Below, one piece after another: positions 6,869-14,770 of a stretch of DNA of 17,920 nucleotides (positions are counted from its first letter, which is position 1; every line of letters begins with the position of its first letter). Both the position numbers and the translations under genes were made by a program. The DNA is from Euryarchaeota archaeon UBA13. Its GTDB lineage: Archaea > Thermoplasmatota > Poseidoniia > Poseidoniales > Poseidoniaceae. A model generated the notes under the pieces. The model ran no database searches. It saw only the letters and a program-made list of their open reading frames with translations, and was not told the origin of the DNA. The stretch is taken from positions 1,937-19,856 of the forward strand of contig DAHU01000033.1 in assembly GCA_002495945.1 (NCBI GenBank), in the 5' to 3' direction.

Positions 6869-9800
6869 ATGCGGCGACAGTGGTTAGTCACCAACTTTAC
6901 AGTCGCATTATTCGTAATGACATTATTCTCTCCCCTGACCCAAGTCGAAGGGTCAACAATAAACTCGGATACTACTTGGTCAGGAAATATTACCCTCGAA
7001 AGCGATGTAGTAGTTTCACCCAGTGCTACTCTAACTATTGAACCAGGGACTGTAATCGACGGCGGTAGCGGCTTTGCCATTGAGGTATTTGGCACCCTCA
7101 TTGCTGAATCGGCTCACTTTTTTTCCTCGGCGAGCCCGACTGCACAGTCATCTCATGGCCAAGGACTTTGGCAAGGAATAGTAGTCAAAACTGGGGGCAG
7201 CGCCTCGTTAACTGATGTTATAATTGAAAACACCAATGTCGGAGTTAAATCTGAAGGCACTCTTGACGCCGACAATTTAACGGTCAAGGATTCTTATTTA
7301 GGTATCAATAACATGGCAGTTGCTGACATTACAGAATTTTCCACCGATTCGATAGATTACGAGGCGATAATGAATAGCGGCGTATTGATTCTAACCACCT
7401 CTGAAATCACCAATGCATCAACGGGAATTGAGTCCAGTGGAACGACCCATGTAACAAGTAGTAATTTCAGCAAATTAGGCACCGGTATCAAAGCTATTGC
7501 TGGCGATGTAACGATTGCAGAGCTAGACTTTCAAGAGATTGCAGTAGGCCTATCTACTGTTAGCGGTGTTCAATTTACTGGTCAGCACATTACTGGAAAC
7601 GCAATCTCTTTGCTGGCAGATCTATCTAATTCAGATGATTTCACAATTTCACATGTTAACATCAGTGGCAATCGCCTGTCAAAATCTACCGGCGCAAGCA
7701 ACACATTATTCTCCAATGTGTCTTTTACTGGCAGTGAGTCAATCTCAAACCCAGCCATTGAAGCAGATTGCCATGGAGCATGTATCTTTGATAATGTCTC
7801 AATTAGGAATTCTAATTATGGGGCTCTACTGTTAGGAAATGGAGATCATCGTGTAGTCAATTCGACCTTCGAGGGGATAAATACCGGCATCAAGGTCACC
7901 AGTCAAGGCACGATTTTGATTGACAACCTGACGGTAACTGCGCAGCATAATGGCATTACTATTAGAGATGGCAATACTCGATTCGTCGGCCATACCAATG
8001 TCTCAATGACTGCAGCAGATTCGATTGGTGTCGACATCTTAGGTGGCATCCATCAGTTTTCAAACCTAATAGTTGACAAGAGTTACACCGCTTCGGACTT
8101 TACTTCTATTGGTTGCCAAATATGGTATGCAGAATTTTCCTCGGATAGCCTTTCTACTGAAAACTTCTCTACTGGAGTTACCATGCGTGATACTGAATTT
8201 TCATCTACTAATCTTGCGAACATTGGCGGCAACACACTTGGGACAGAGATAATCGACAGTCATGCAATGGTATATTCTATTTCAACAAAATTCCAAGATG
8301 CCGGAGTGATACTTACTGAAAACTCCCGCCTAAGTTCCTATCAGTGGACGGCGCAATTACACAACCAACCCCTTCAGGTAAGTAGTGGCTCTACTGCACA
8401 CGTGCTGGATTTTAACACGGTAAACACCAATCCTAGTTTCAGTGACGCATCTGGTCAAGGTACAGTTTACTATGGATTTGACAATAATCTTGACATTTCC
8501 TCTGCCGAGAGTGATTATTTTGTGTTAACCAATGTCAAATTTACTGATATGTCTGATAATCCCGTTCAAGCAGTAATTAATGTAAACACTTTTCAGTTCA
8601 CAAGTGATGAAAACGGCGAGGTTTTGATACCACTGTTCACTTCGGGTTCTAAAGTTACAGCAAGTTTGGCTGGAACCGGAATCAGTGAGAGCCTAAATGG
8701 GGGGCTAGGCGGACAAGTCGTTAGAATACCAGTAATTCCAAGTGGCGATTGGATTCTCTCAGGCAACCAATCCATATCTTTGCAATCATTAGATACCAGT
8801 CAATCATTAGTGGGCAATTTAATTCTCGAAGACGAAGCGATACTCCAATTATTCGATATGAATCTCATCATGGCGCCGGGTAAAGCAATAATTCTCAACG
8901 ATAATGCGCAAATTATTGGCGCCAATTCTTCGATTGAATCAGATGAAATATTGCTTAATGACTCAAGCACAATTACCGGAGTGTCAAGTCATTCACAGCT
9001 GCTAATGGACGCTGACGTTGAATGGAATTGTGGCAGTCAAACCAATGTCTCGAACCTCATAGTAGTTCAACAATTAACTCTCGGGCCAAATTGTCAATTA
9101 ACCATAGCAAATGGTATTTTAACCGGTACAGCCTCCACACCCATCGATTCATCAATAAAAATAACCTCGACCTTGTCTGTTTCTGTAGTTGATCGAGGCT
9201 TACCTATTAGCAACGCAGTAATTGAATTTCAGAATAACGACTACTTTACCGATCTATCAGGTGATGTATCGATTGAATCAATTGCTAGATTGATTGATTC
9301 ACAAGGGGACTTTGTCGGGACAAACGAAAACGTTCTGCTAAAATTGTCGGGTTATAATGAATTAATCACTTGGAATACATCGTCTGCCAAATCACATCAG
9401 TTTATTGTCTCGAGCGTAGATGTTGACGCAATTCTCAGTAGCGATATGACTCTTGAATCGGTATGGAGTCCGTATTTCCTTGAATCAGATATCACCATTC
9501 CTTTGGGTCGTACATTGACGATTGTTGATGATGTCTCATTGAGAATTTCAGACGGAGTACAGATAACCATTCTTGGAACACTTGATGCACAATCTGCAAC
9601 CTTTTCTTCAACAGGTTTCGGTGCTCGCTGGTCTGGGTTGATTATGGATTCACAATACTCAACCATTCATTTATTGGGTACTACATTACTCGAAGCATCT
9701 CCTGCCATAACATACAACGGTGGTAGTCTAATCGCTGAGGAAGTATCAGTATCTCGCTCGGCTTCATCACGAGCCTTAATCGAGATAAATGAGCAACATG

Positions 9801-11533
9801 GTGGAACTTTTAGTCTGATAAATTCCCATTTGAGTGATGCAAGTGGGGCTTGTATTGACATCGTAAAGTCGACCATTGAAGTTGAGATAGCAAATGTTCA
9901 ATTCGACCGTTGTAATGGACCTGCGATAAGAGCAGAAAATGCGCACCTCAATATTGTAGATGTAGTGATTGGTCAAGGCTCATCAGATGGATTGATGTTA
10001 TCCAGTGTGGTGGGCGAAATCGTAAACATAGATGCAACGGAATTTAACGGATTTGGCAGTATTGTCAAAATGAATTACATCAATGGAGGTTTGCTAATTT
10101 CAAATGTTTCAGGCACAGTCGGGGGAACTGCAGCGCTTAGTGGTTCTAACAATAGGGCATTAAACCTCGAATCGATAAATTTGAGCGGCGCTCCGGCGAT
10201 TGATTTTGACGCCTCAGCAGGGTTGATATCAGATGTAATCCTTACTGGCAATGGTTATGGTACGGCAATAATAAGTCATCATGGCCGTTACTCAGACCCG
10301 TTACGCCTAGCAAACGTAGAGTTGTCAGGATATGCAGTCGGTATAGACCTACATGCCGATGGTCCTGATACAGCCTCACCTTTTGAAATCACTAATGCTG
10401 TAGTCAATGCTTCAACTGCATTATCCATCGAAGATTATCCACTTGCCGTGGAAAAATCATCAATTATTGGAGCGACCGAAATTAGCGGTTTAATTGAAGT
10501 AAACATGATAGATGTACAAATTTCCCAAGAACCATCGATTTATGATGGAGCAGTCACTCATTTATACCAAACTCTTAGTTTGGAATCAAGATATTTGAAC
10601 ATCACTAAACCAACGGATTACGTCATTGATTTGGTCTACTCAGATGAAAGCATATCGACCATCGAGGCCAGTGGTACTACCGCTCTGGCAGTAATTGGTA
10701 TAGCAACAAAATATGCGCAATCTATCTCAAACATTTATCTTGATGTCATTGAGATCGAAGCAAATTCAGCAGGCCATCCAGCTGAATCAATAACGCTTAG
10801 CCAAGCGGAGTTCATGGACTTGAACACTACGCTAACCTTTACTCTTAAAGAAAACCAAGCACCACAGATTCAATCGACAAGTCCTAACTCTACTAGCGTG
10901 ATAATGCAAACGAAACCATTTGAATCAACCATTAGTGCAGTAGATGATTTTGATGATGTTGGTGCAATGACTTACCAGTGGCGTATTACCGATGATACCG
11001 GTAGTGAGGTCTATTCACATACATCTTCTAATCCAAGCGATGTTATAACGCTAGAATCGCCCGGTTCTTTCCTGCTGAAACTTGTTGTAATTGATACTAA
11101 TCTAGCGCAATCAGAACAAATAATTCCAATCGAAGTATTACTACTAGATTCAGATAATGACTACATTACAACCTGTAATAGTGCTTCATGGTTCGACCTT
11201 TCAGCGAGCAGGTCTTGTGGTCCAGATGTCTATGACGATGATGATGATAATGATGGCATTATTGACTCAAGGGACTACTGGCCGTTAGATGCTTGCGCTT
11301 GGCAAGATACGGACGGCGATGGACAACCAGACAATATCAATTGTCCGGAAGGATTGATGACGAATTTATTTGAAGATCAGGATGATGATGGCGACGGCAT
11401 CCCAGACACATTGGAGGGGGTAAGCGATGGCTCAAGTGGAGAATTTGATTCATTTACGTTAATTCTGATAATAATCGGCTTAGGAGTCGTAGTATTGTTC
11501 GTATTGCGCTCAAGGCAAGGAATGCAGGAGTGA
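6869..11533 (+). CDS. Secreted parallel beta-helix protein with TSP3 stalk and C-terminal TM anchor
   Basis: A 1554-residue surface protein. The start at ATG 6869 gives a signal peptide (MRRQWLVTNFTVALFVMTLF, then SPLTQVEG) with an SD 5 nt upstream; TTG 6839 would only add a polar extension. A first right-handed beta-helix (about 30-530) opens with a TLTIEPGTVIDGG-type lead-in. Two CarboxypepD-regulatory/Ig-like modules follow (about 545-625 and 765-840) with a short repeat-rich stretch between them. A second beta-helix (about 858-1290) starts with a lead-in resembling the first. Then come a PKD-like domain (about 1335-1425), TSP3-like Asp-rich repeats (about 1427-1520), one TM helix (about 1528-1546) and a short RSRQGMQE tail. 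This is typical of an archaeal adhesin or surface-exposed binding protein. Such helices can also be polysaccharide-active, but no catalytic motif was identified. The last codons contain the SD of the next gene. Confidence 0.9.
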   Translation: MRRQWLVTNFTVALFVMTLFSPLTQVEGSTINSDTTWSGNITLESDVVVSPSATLTIEPGTVIDGGSGFAIEVFGTLIAESAHFFSSASPTAQSSHGQGLWQGIVVKTGGSASLTDVIIENTNVGVKSEGTLDADNLTVKDSYLGINNMAVADITEFSTDSIDYEAIMNSGVLILTTSEITNASTGIESSGTTHVTSSNFSKLGTGIKAIAGDVTIAELDFQEIAVGLSTVSGVQFTGQHITGNAISLLADLSNSDDFTISHVNISGNRLSKSTGASNTLFSNVSFTGSESISNPAIEADCHGACIFDNVSIRNSNYGALLLGNGDHRVVNSTFEGINTGIKVTSQGTILIDNLTVTAQHNGITIRDGNTRFVGHTNVSMTAADSIGVDILGGIHQFSNLIVDKSYTASDFTSIGCQIWYAEFSSDSLSTENFSTGVTMRDTEFSSTNLANIGGNTLGTEIIDSHAMVYSISTKFQDAGVILTENSRLSSYQWTAQLHNQPLQVSSGSTAHVLDFNTVNTNPSFSDASGQGTVYYGFDNNLDISSAESDYFVLTNVKFTDMSDNPVQAVINVNTFQFTSDENGEVLIPLFTSGSKVTASLAGTGISESLNGGLGGQVVRIPVIPSGDWILSGNQSISLQSLDTSQSLVGNLILEDEAILQLFDMNLIMAPGKAIILNDNAQIIGANSSIESDEILLNDSSTITGVSSHSQLLMDADVEWNCGSQTNVSNLIVVQQLTLGPNCQLTIANGILTGTASTPIDSSIKITSTLSVSVVDRGLPISNAVIEFQNNDYFTDLSGDVSIESIARLIDSQGDFVGTNENVLLKLSGYNELITWNTSSAKSHQFIVSSVDVDAILSSDMTLESVWSPYFLESDITIPLGRTLTIVDDVSLRISDGVQITILGTLDAQSATFSSTGFGARWSGLIMDSQYSTIHLLGTTLLEASPAITYNGGSLIAEEVSVSRSASSRALIEINEQHGGTFSLINSHLSDASGACIDIVKSTIEVEIANVQFDRCNGPAIRAENAHLNIVDVVIGQGSSDGLMLSSVVGEIVNIDATEFNGFGSIVKMNYINGGLLISNVSGTVGGTAALSGSNNRALNLESINLSGAPAIDFDASAGLISDVILTGNGYGTAIISHHGRYSDPLRLANVELSGYAVGIDLHADGPDTASPFEITNAVVNASTALSIEDYPLAVEKSSIIGATEISGLIEVNMIDVQISQEPSIYDGAVTHLYQTLSLESRYLNITKPTDYVIDLVYSDESISTIEASGTTALAVIGIATKYAQSISNIYLDVIEIEANSAGHPAESITLSQAEFMDLNTTLTFTLKENQAPQIQSTSPNSTSVIMQTKPFESTISAVDDFDDVGAMTYQWRITDDTGSEVYSHTSSNPSDVITLESPGSFLLKLVVIDTNLAQSEQIIPIEVLLLDSDNDYITTCNSASWFDLSASRSCGPDVYDDDDDNDGIIDSRDYWPLDACAWQDTDGDGQPDNINCPEGLMTNLFEDQDDDGDGIPDTLEGVSDGSSGEFDSFTLILIIIGLGVVVLFVLRSRQGMQE

Positions 11534-11537
11534 TCAT

Positions 11538-12077
11538 ATGGCCGTAGTTGACCTACCAACAGCGGAATCATTTGCCTTATTCGTCATTATTGTGCTTGCC
11601 GCAATTGTACTTTGGGATGCATTCTGGCTAACGAAACAAAAGCGCGATGTACCAAACTTTGGTGAGCTTAATGCAGGCGGTTTTGCTTGGGCAAGCGAAG
11701 GTGCGCATGAGGTAATTCGGCAATGGGGGAATTTATTTTCCATGGCCGCAATGATGAGTCTTCCTTGGGCGCTAATTTCCCTATCGAAAACACCGATAAT
11801 TTACGGCATTATCTGGGATTGCCTGCTAGCTCTGCACATAATCTACTTATTGGTGCCGAAGCGTTATGCTGTTACCTCAACACACTTATTCGCTGATGGG
11901 CAGCGATATGAATGGTCGAAATTAAGACTGGCAAAAAAGCAACCTAAGCGCAGAATCATGCTGTTACGAAGAGGTTGGGGAATTTTTGGTCCGTTGCCAC
12001 TAGGTGGTAATTATCATGATTTAGAGCAGGCAAAACATGCGATTGCTCGATTCTATCGTGATGATGAATCTGAATGA
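11538..12077 (+). CDS. Small three-TM membrane protein with PH-like C-terminal domain
   Basis: A 179-residue protein with hydrophobic segments at about 11-31, 66-83 and 86-106, then a soluble domain (109-173). That domain has the pattern of the bacterial PH-like/DUF5673 group found after TM pairs (KRYAVTSTHLFADGQRYEW, then basic residues and a final amphipathic helix). The assignment is from pattern only, and the function is unknown. The start at ATG 11538 lies 4 nt after the beta-helix stop; its SD AGGAG (11526-11530) is inside that gene's final codons, so the two are very likely co-transcribed and perhaps translationally coupled. The next gene starts 37 nt after the stop. Confidence 0.8.
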   Translation: MAVVDLPTAESFALFVIIVLAAIVLWDAFWLTKQKRDVPNFGELNAGGFAWASEGAHEVIRQWGNLFSMAAMMSLPWALISLSKTPIIYGIIWDCLLALHIIYLLVPKRYAVTSTHLFADGQRYEWSKLRLAKKQPKRRIMLLRRGWGIFGPLPLGGNYHDLEQAKHAIARFYRDDESE

Positions 12078-12114
12078 CCGTTATGACCAATAGGCGGATT
12101 GCTTTGGAAACAAC

Positions 12115-12543
12115 ATGGAATGGACCAGAAGCGGCGAGGATTTACTAGTAAGAATTGATCCAAGTGAGGAGATTCATGCATCTCTGCAAAAACTTGCTGA
12201 TGAGGTCGGCTTTGATGCCGCTGCGATAACAAGTGGAATTGGTCGAACGCGCAATAATGAATATGGTTACATGAATAATGATGGAATTTACATTAAAAGA
12301 AACCTAGTGAACCCATCTGAACTAGTCAGTCTGTCAGGTAATATTGCTCGCACCCAGGATGGTAAAGCATTCACTCATATTCACTGCTGCTGGTCGGATG
12401 ACGACAATAATGTCCATGCTGGGCACATGTTTTCTTCAACCGTTGCTGTAGTGGCTGAAATTCACTTGAGAATAATGTCCCAAGCAATTATGACCCGTTG
12501 TCCATTAGCCGATGTTCAACTCTTAGGACTCCAATTTTCGTGA
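12115..12543 (+). CDS. PPC/DUF296 domain protein
   Basis: A 142-residue single-domain protein matching the plant-and-prokaryote-conserved (PPC, DUF296) fold. The family pattern is seen as ITSGIGRTRNNEYGY, then EPL-like NPSELVSLSGNIARTQDGKAFTHIH, then VHAGHMFSSTVAVVAEIHL. H88, H90 and H104 occupy the positions of the conserved histidines proposed to bind metal in prokaryotic members. Prokaryotic PPC proteins form trimers, but their cellular role is unclear. In plants the domain accompanies AT-hooks; none is present here. ATG 12115 is the only reasonable start (an in-frame TAG lies at 12091), although its SD is weak. It sits 31 nt before ligA. Confidence 0.88.
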   Translation: MEWTRSGEDLLVRIDPSEEIHASLQKLADEVGFDAAAITSGIGRTRNNEYGYMNNDGIYIKRNLVNPSELVSLSGNIARTQDGKAFTHIHCCWSDDDNNVHAGHMFSSTVAVVAEIHLRIMSQAIMTRCPLADVQLLGLQFS

Positions 12544-12574
12544 TATTCAAAGCCTATGACTGGGGTGGTTAACC

Positions 12575-14710
12575 ATGGCCGGAGAGAGCAGAATTGAGGA
12601 ACTCTCAGCGGCGATTCGCTACCACCGAGAGTTGTATTACAACCATTCAGCACCAGAGATTTCCGACGCTGAATTTGATCGGTTATGGGATGAGCTGGTA
12701 AGCATAGATCCTGATAATCCTGTGCTCCATGAGGTAGGTCCCGAGCCACTACCTGGCACAGTCAAAGTAGAGCATAGATTTCCTATGAGGTCCCTCGATA
12801 AAGGAACTACAAATGATGACATTACACACTTTGTTACCCAATCCACTTTTGGCGGCAAGAGATATCTTGCTCAGCCAAAATTAGATGGTTCAGCATTATC
12901 CTTGGAATATGTTGCTGGCAATTTACACCGTGCTGCAACCAGAGGTAGCGGAGAAAAGGGGGAAGATGTGACGCTTAACGCTAAATTAGTGGCTAATATA
13001 CCTCTGCGACTCAACATTCCGGCTGACTGTCATGTTCGTGGCGAGGTAGTGATGCCACTAGCAGTTTTTGAGGAAAAATACCGCCAAGTTTCACCAAATC
13101 CTCGAAACTTATGCTCGGGAGCACTCCGCCAGAAACACGGAGATGGTAAGGCAGATGCTGCGGATTTGGTGTTCTGTGCTTACGATGTGAAATTTGTTGG
13201 CGATGCTCCAACGGCGGTAAATGATAGTGAACTTTTGGCCTGGTTACAGGAGGCGGGAATCGAGCCTGCGCCCTGGACTGTGTTTGACTCAGATAGGCCA
13301 CAATTAGCGATGATTGATTACACCAAAGAGTGGTCGGATAAGCGTAGTGAATATGAATTTGAAATTGACGGTATTGTATTCAAACTCGATAACCTCAAGC
13401 AACGCCAAATTCTTGGCATGACCGCTCACCACCCGCGGTGGGCATTAGCATGGAAGTTCCCGCCCGAGGAAGCAACATCAGTGCTGCTGAGTGTCGATTG
13501 GCAAACAGGAAGGACGGGCAATGTCACTCCTGTTGCAAGAATTGCCCCCCAAAGCGTGGGAGGAGTTACGGTAGAGAATACTACGCTGCACAATCCTGGT
13601 GAAGTTGCTCGACTTGGTCTCAAAATCGGTGATAAGATATTGATTGTTAGGCGGGGAGATGTTATTCCTAAGATTGAGCAGAGCCTCGGACGTGCCACTC
13701 AAGAAGATTTAACGAATCGTAAACACGCAGACGGCACCTTGTTTTCGAGTGAACTGCCACCGTCTATGTCGATTATTGCACCAATTATCTGTCCATCATG
13801 CGACTCTGAATTGGTTACTGAGGGTGCTTTTCTAAAGTGTTACAACATGCTTTGCGAAGCGCGCACTAGCCGCTCAATTCTATATTGGTGCAGAGCTCTA
13901 GAAATGGATGGGATAGGAGAAAAATTAGTCGAGCAATTGCTTGAAGCAGGACTTATTTCGTCAATATCTGGCCTGTATGATTTAGATATGGATCAACTAA
14001 CCGGCTTGGAAAGGATGGGGAAAAAATCTGCAATGAATGTCTTATCCGAGTTAAATAGAACAAAACGGATGACTCTCAGTAAATTCATTCACGCGTTGGG
14101 ACTTTCAGGAATCGGACCCGAGTTGGCATCACTATTTGCCAGCCATGTCAAAACCTTGGAGGGGATGTTGGATTGGTTAACTGCTGCTGATGCAGTTGTT
14201 GGAGATGATGATTATGGCCCTGAACTTGATTCTTCGGGCAAGGCTTTCAGAACTAACGCGTCGATTAGAGGCTTATGTCAGCATGACGGCGTAGGAGAAA
14301 AAGTAGCAATCCAAGTCCGCGACGGGTTGAAAGCAAGGCGCGAATTGATAGCAGAATTGGCCAAGCACTTGACTTTAGAACAAGAGCCGGAAATTGATAC
14401 AGGCGGCAAATTTGATGGTATGACATTCTGCATTACAGGTACTTTAAGCCAACCTCGTAAAGCAATACAATTGATGGTTAAAGGTGCAGGCGGGAAAGTT
14501 GTAGGTTCGATTTCAACAAAGCTGGACGTATTAATTGCTGGTGAAAACGCAGGATCAAAATTAACAAAGGCAGAAAGTTTAGGAGTGGCTATTTGGAATG
14601 AGGATACTCTCAATCAAGCACTCAACACCGAAACAGAGCCAAATGAAGTTGGGAAATCACCTGAAGTTTTAGCACAAAACACCTCGCAAAAATCACTTCT
14701 TGATTTCTAA
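12575..14710 (+). CDS. ligA: NAD+-dependent DNA ligase LigA, with C-terminal PIP-like peptide
   Basis: A 711-residue enzyme that seals DNA nicks with NAD+ as adenylyl donor. Domain Ia (about 1-60, RYHRELYYNHSAPEISDAEFDRL) supplies NAD+ binding. The nucleotidyltransferase has catalytic K102 in PKLDG, then RGSGEKGEDVT, RGEVV (155-159), EIDGIVFK (263-270) and K294 in LAWKFPPEE. An OB fold has the TGRTGNVTPVARI signature. A Zn finger uses C407, C410, C422 and C427. Helix-hairpin-helix repeats span about 440-590 and carry an acidic insert near 540-565 compared with E. coli. A BRCT domain covers 611-683. All motifs look intact. Unusually, the roughly 28-residue tail ends in QKSLLDF. The start at ATG 12575 follows GGTGG; the palindrome TGGTTAACCA overlaps it. 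Most archaea use ATP-dependent ligases, so this gene was probably acquired from bacteria. Confidence 0.97.
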   Translation: MAGESRIEELSAAIRYHRELYYNHSAPEISDAEFDRLWDELVSIDPDNPVLHEVGPEPLPGTVKVEHRFPMRSLDKGTTNDDITHFVTQSTFGGKRYLAQPKLDGSALSLEYVAGNLHRAATRGSGEKGEDVTLNAKLVANIPLRLNIPADCHVRGEVVMPLAVFEEKYRQVSPNPRNLCSGALRQKHGDGKADAADLVFCAYDVKFVGDAPTAVNDSELLAWLQEAGIEPAPWTVFDSDRPQLAMIDYTKEWSDKRSEYEFEIDGIVFKLDNLKQRQILGMTAHHPRWALAWKFPPEEATSVLLSVDWQTGRTGNVTPVARIAPQSVGGVTVENTTLHNPGEVARLGLKIGDKILIVRRGDVIPKIEQSLGRATQEDLTNRKHADGTLFSSELPPSMSIIAPIICPSCDSELVTEGAFLKCYNMLCEARTSRSILYWCRALEMDGIGEKLVEQLLEAGLISSISGLYDLDMDQLTGLERMGKKSAMNVLSELNRTKRMTLSKFIHALGLSGIGPELASLFASHVKTLEGMLDWLTAADAVVGDDDYGPELDSSGKAFRTNASIRGLCQHDGVGEKVAIQVRDGLKARRELIAELAKHLTLEQEPEIDTGGKFDGMTFCITGTLSQPRKAIQLMVKGAGGKVVGSISTKLDVLIAGENAGSKLTKAESLGVAIWNEDTLNQALNTETEPNEVGKSPEVLAQNTSQKSLLDF

Positions 14711-14726
14711 TCGGCCATTGTACACG

Positions 14727-14742
14727 CATTTATCAGTAAATG
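14727..14742 (+). promoter_or_regulatory. TATA-like inverted repeat before the CxCH protein gene
   Basis: CATTTA (14727-14732) and TAAATG (14737-14742) are perfect 6-bp inverted arms around TCAG. The included ATTTAT (14728-14733) is a plausible archaeal TATA box 43 nt upstream of ATG 14771. That predicts a transcript start near 14755 and a leader of about 15 nt holding SD AGGTGAT (14761-14767). It is the best promoter candidate in the 60-nt gap after ligA. Confidence 0.45.
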
Positions 14743-14770
14743 TTCAATAGTTTAAGTTGAAGGTGATATA

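Noticed and set aside
6643..7101. Minus-strand ORF of 152 codons covering the tRNA-Pro gene
   Set aside because: It spans rpoN, a well-formed tRNA and the signal peptide region of the beta-helix gene on the opposite strand. Its protein has no recognisable domain.
11220..11430. Asp-rich GAT/GAC repeats as a nucleotide tandem repeat or CRISPR-like array
   Set aside because: The periodicity is explained by TSP3 calcium-binding repeats in the protein; spacing is irregular and there are no identical repeats with spacers.
12566..12575. TGGTTAACCA palindrome at the ligA start as an operator
   Set aside because: It is a single 10-bp palindrome with no second copy seen, and it overlaps the weak SD and start codon by composition; not enough to call a site.
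14680..14710. Bacterial beta-clamp-binding motif at the ligase C-terminus
   Set aside because: QKSLLDF fits the PCNA-type Q-x-x-h-x-x-F spacing better than the bacterial QL(S/D)LF form, and an archaeal host has PCNA rather than a beta clamp.
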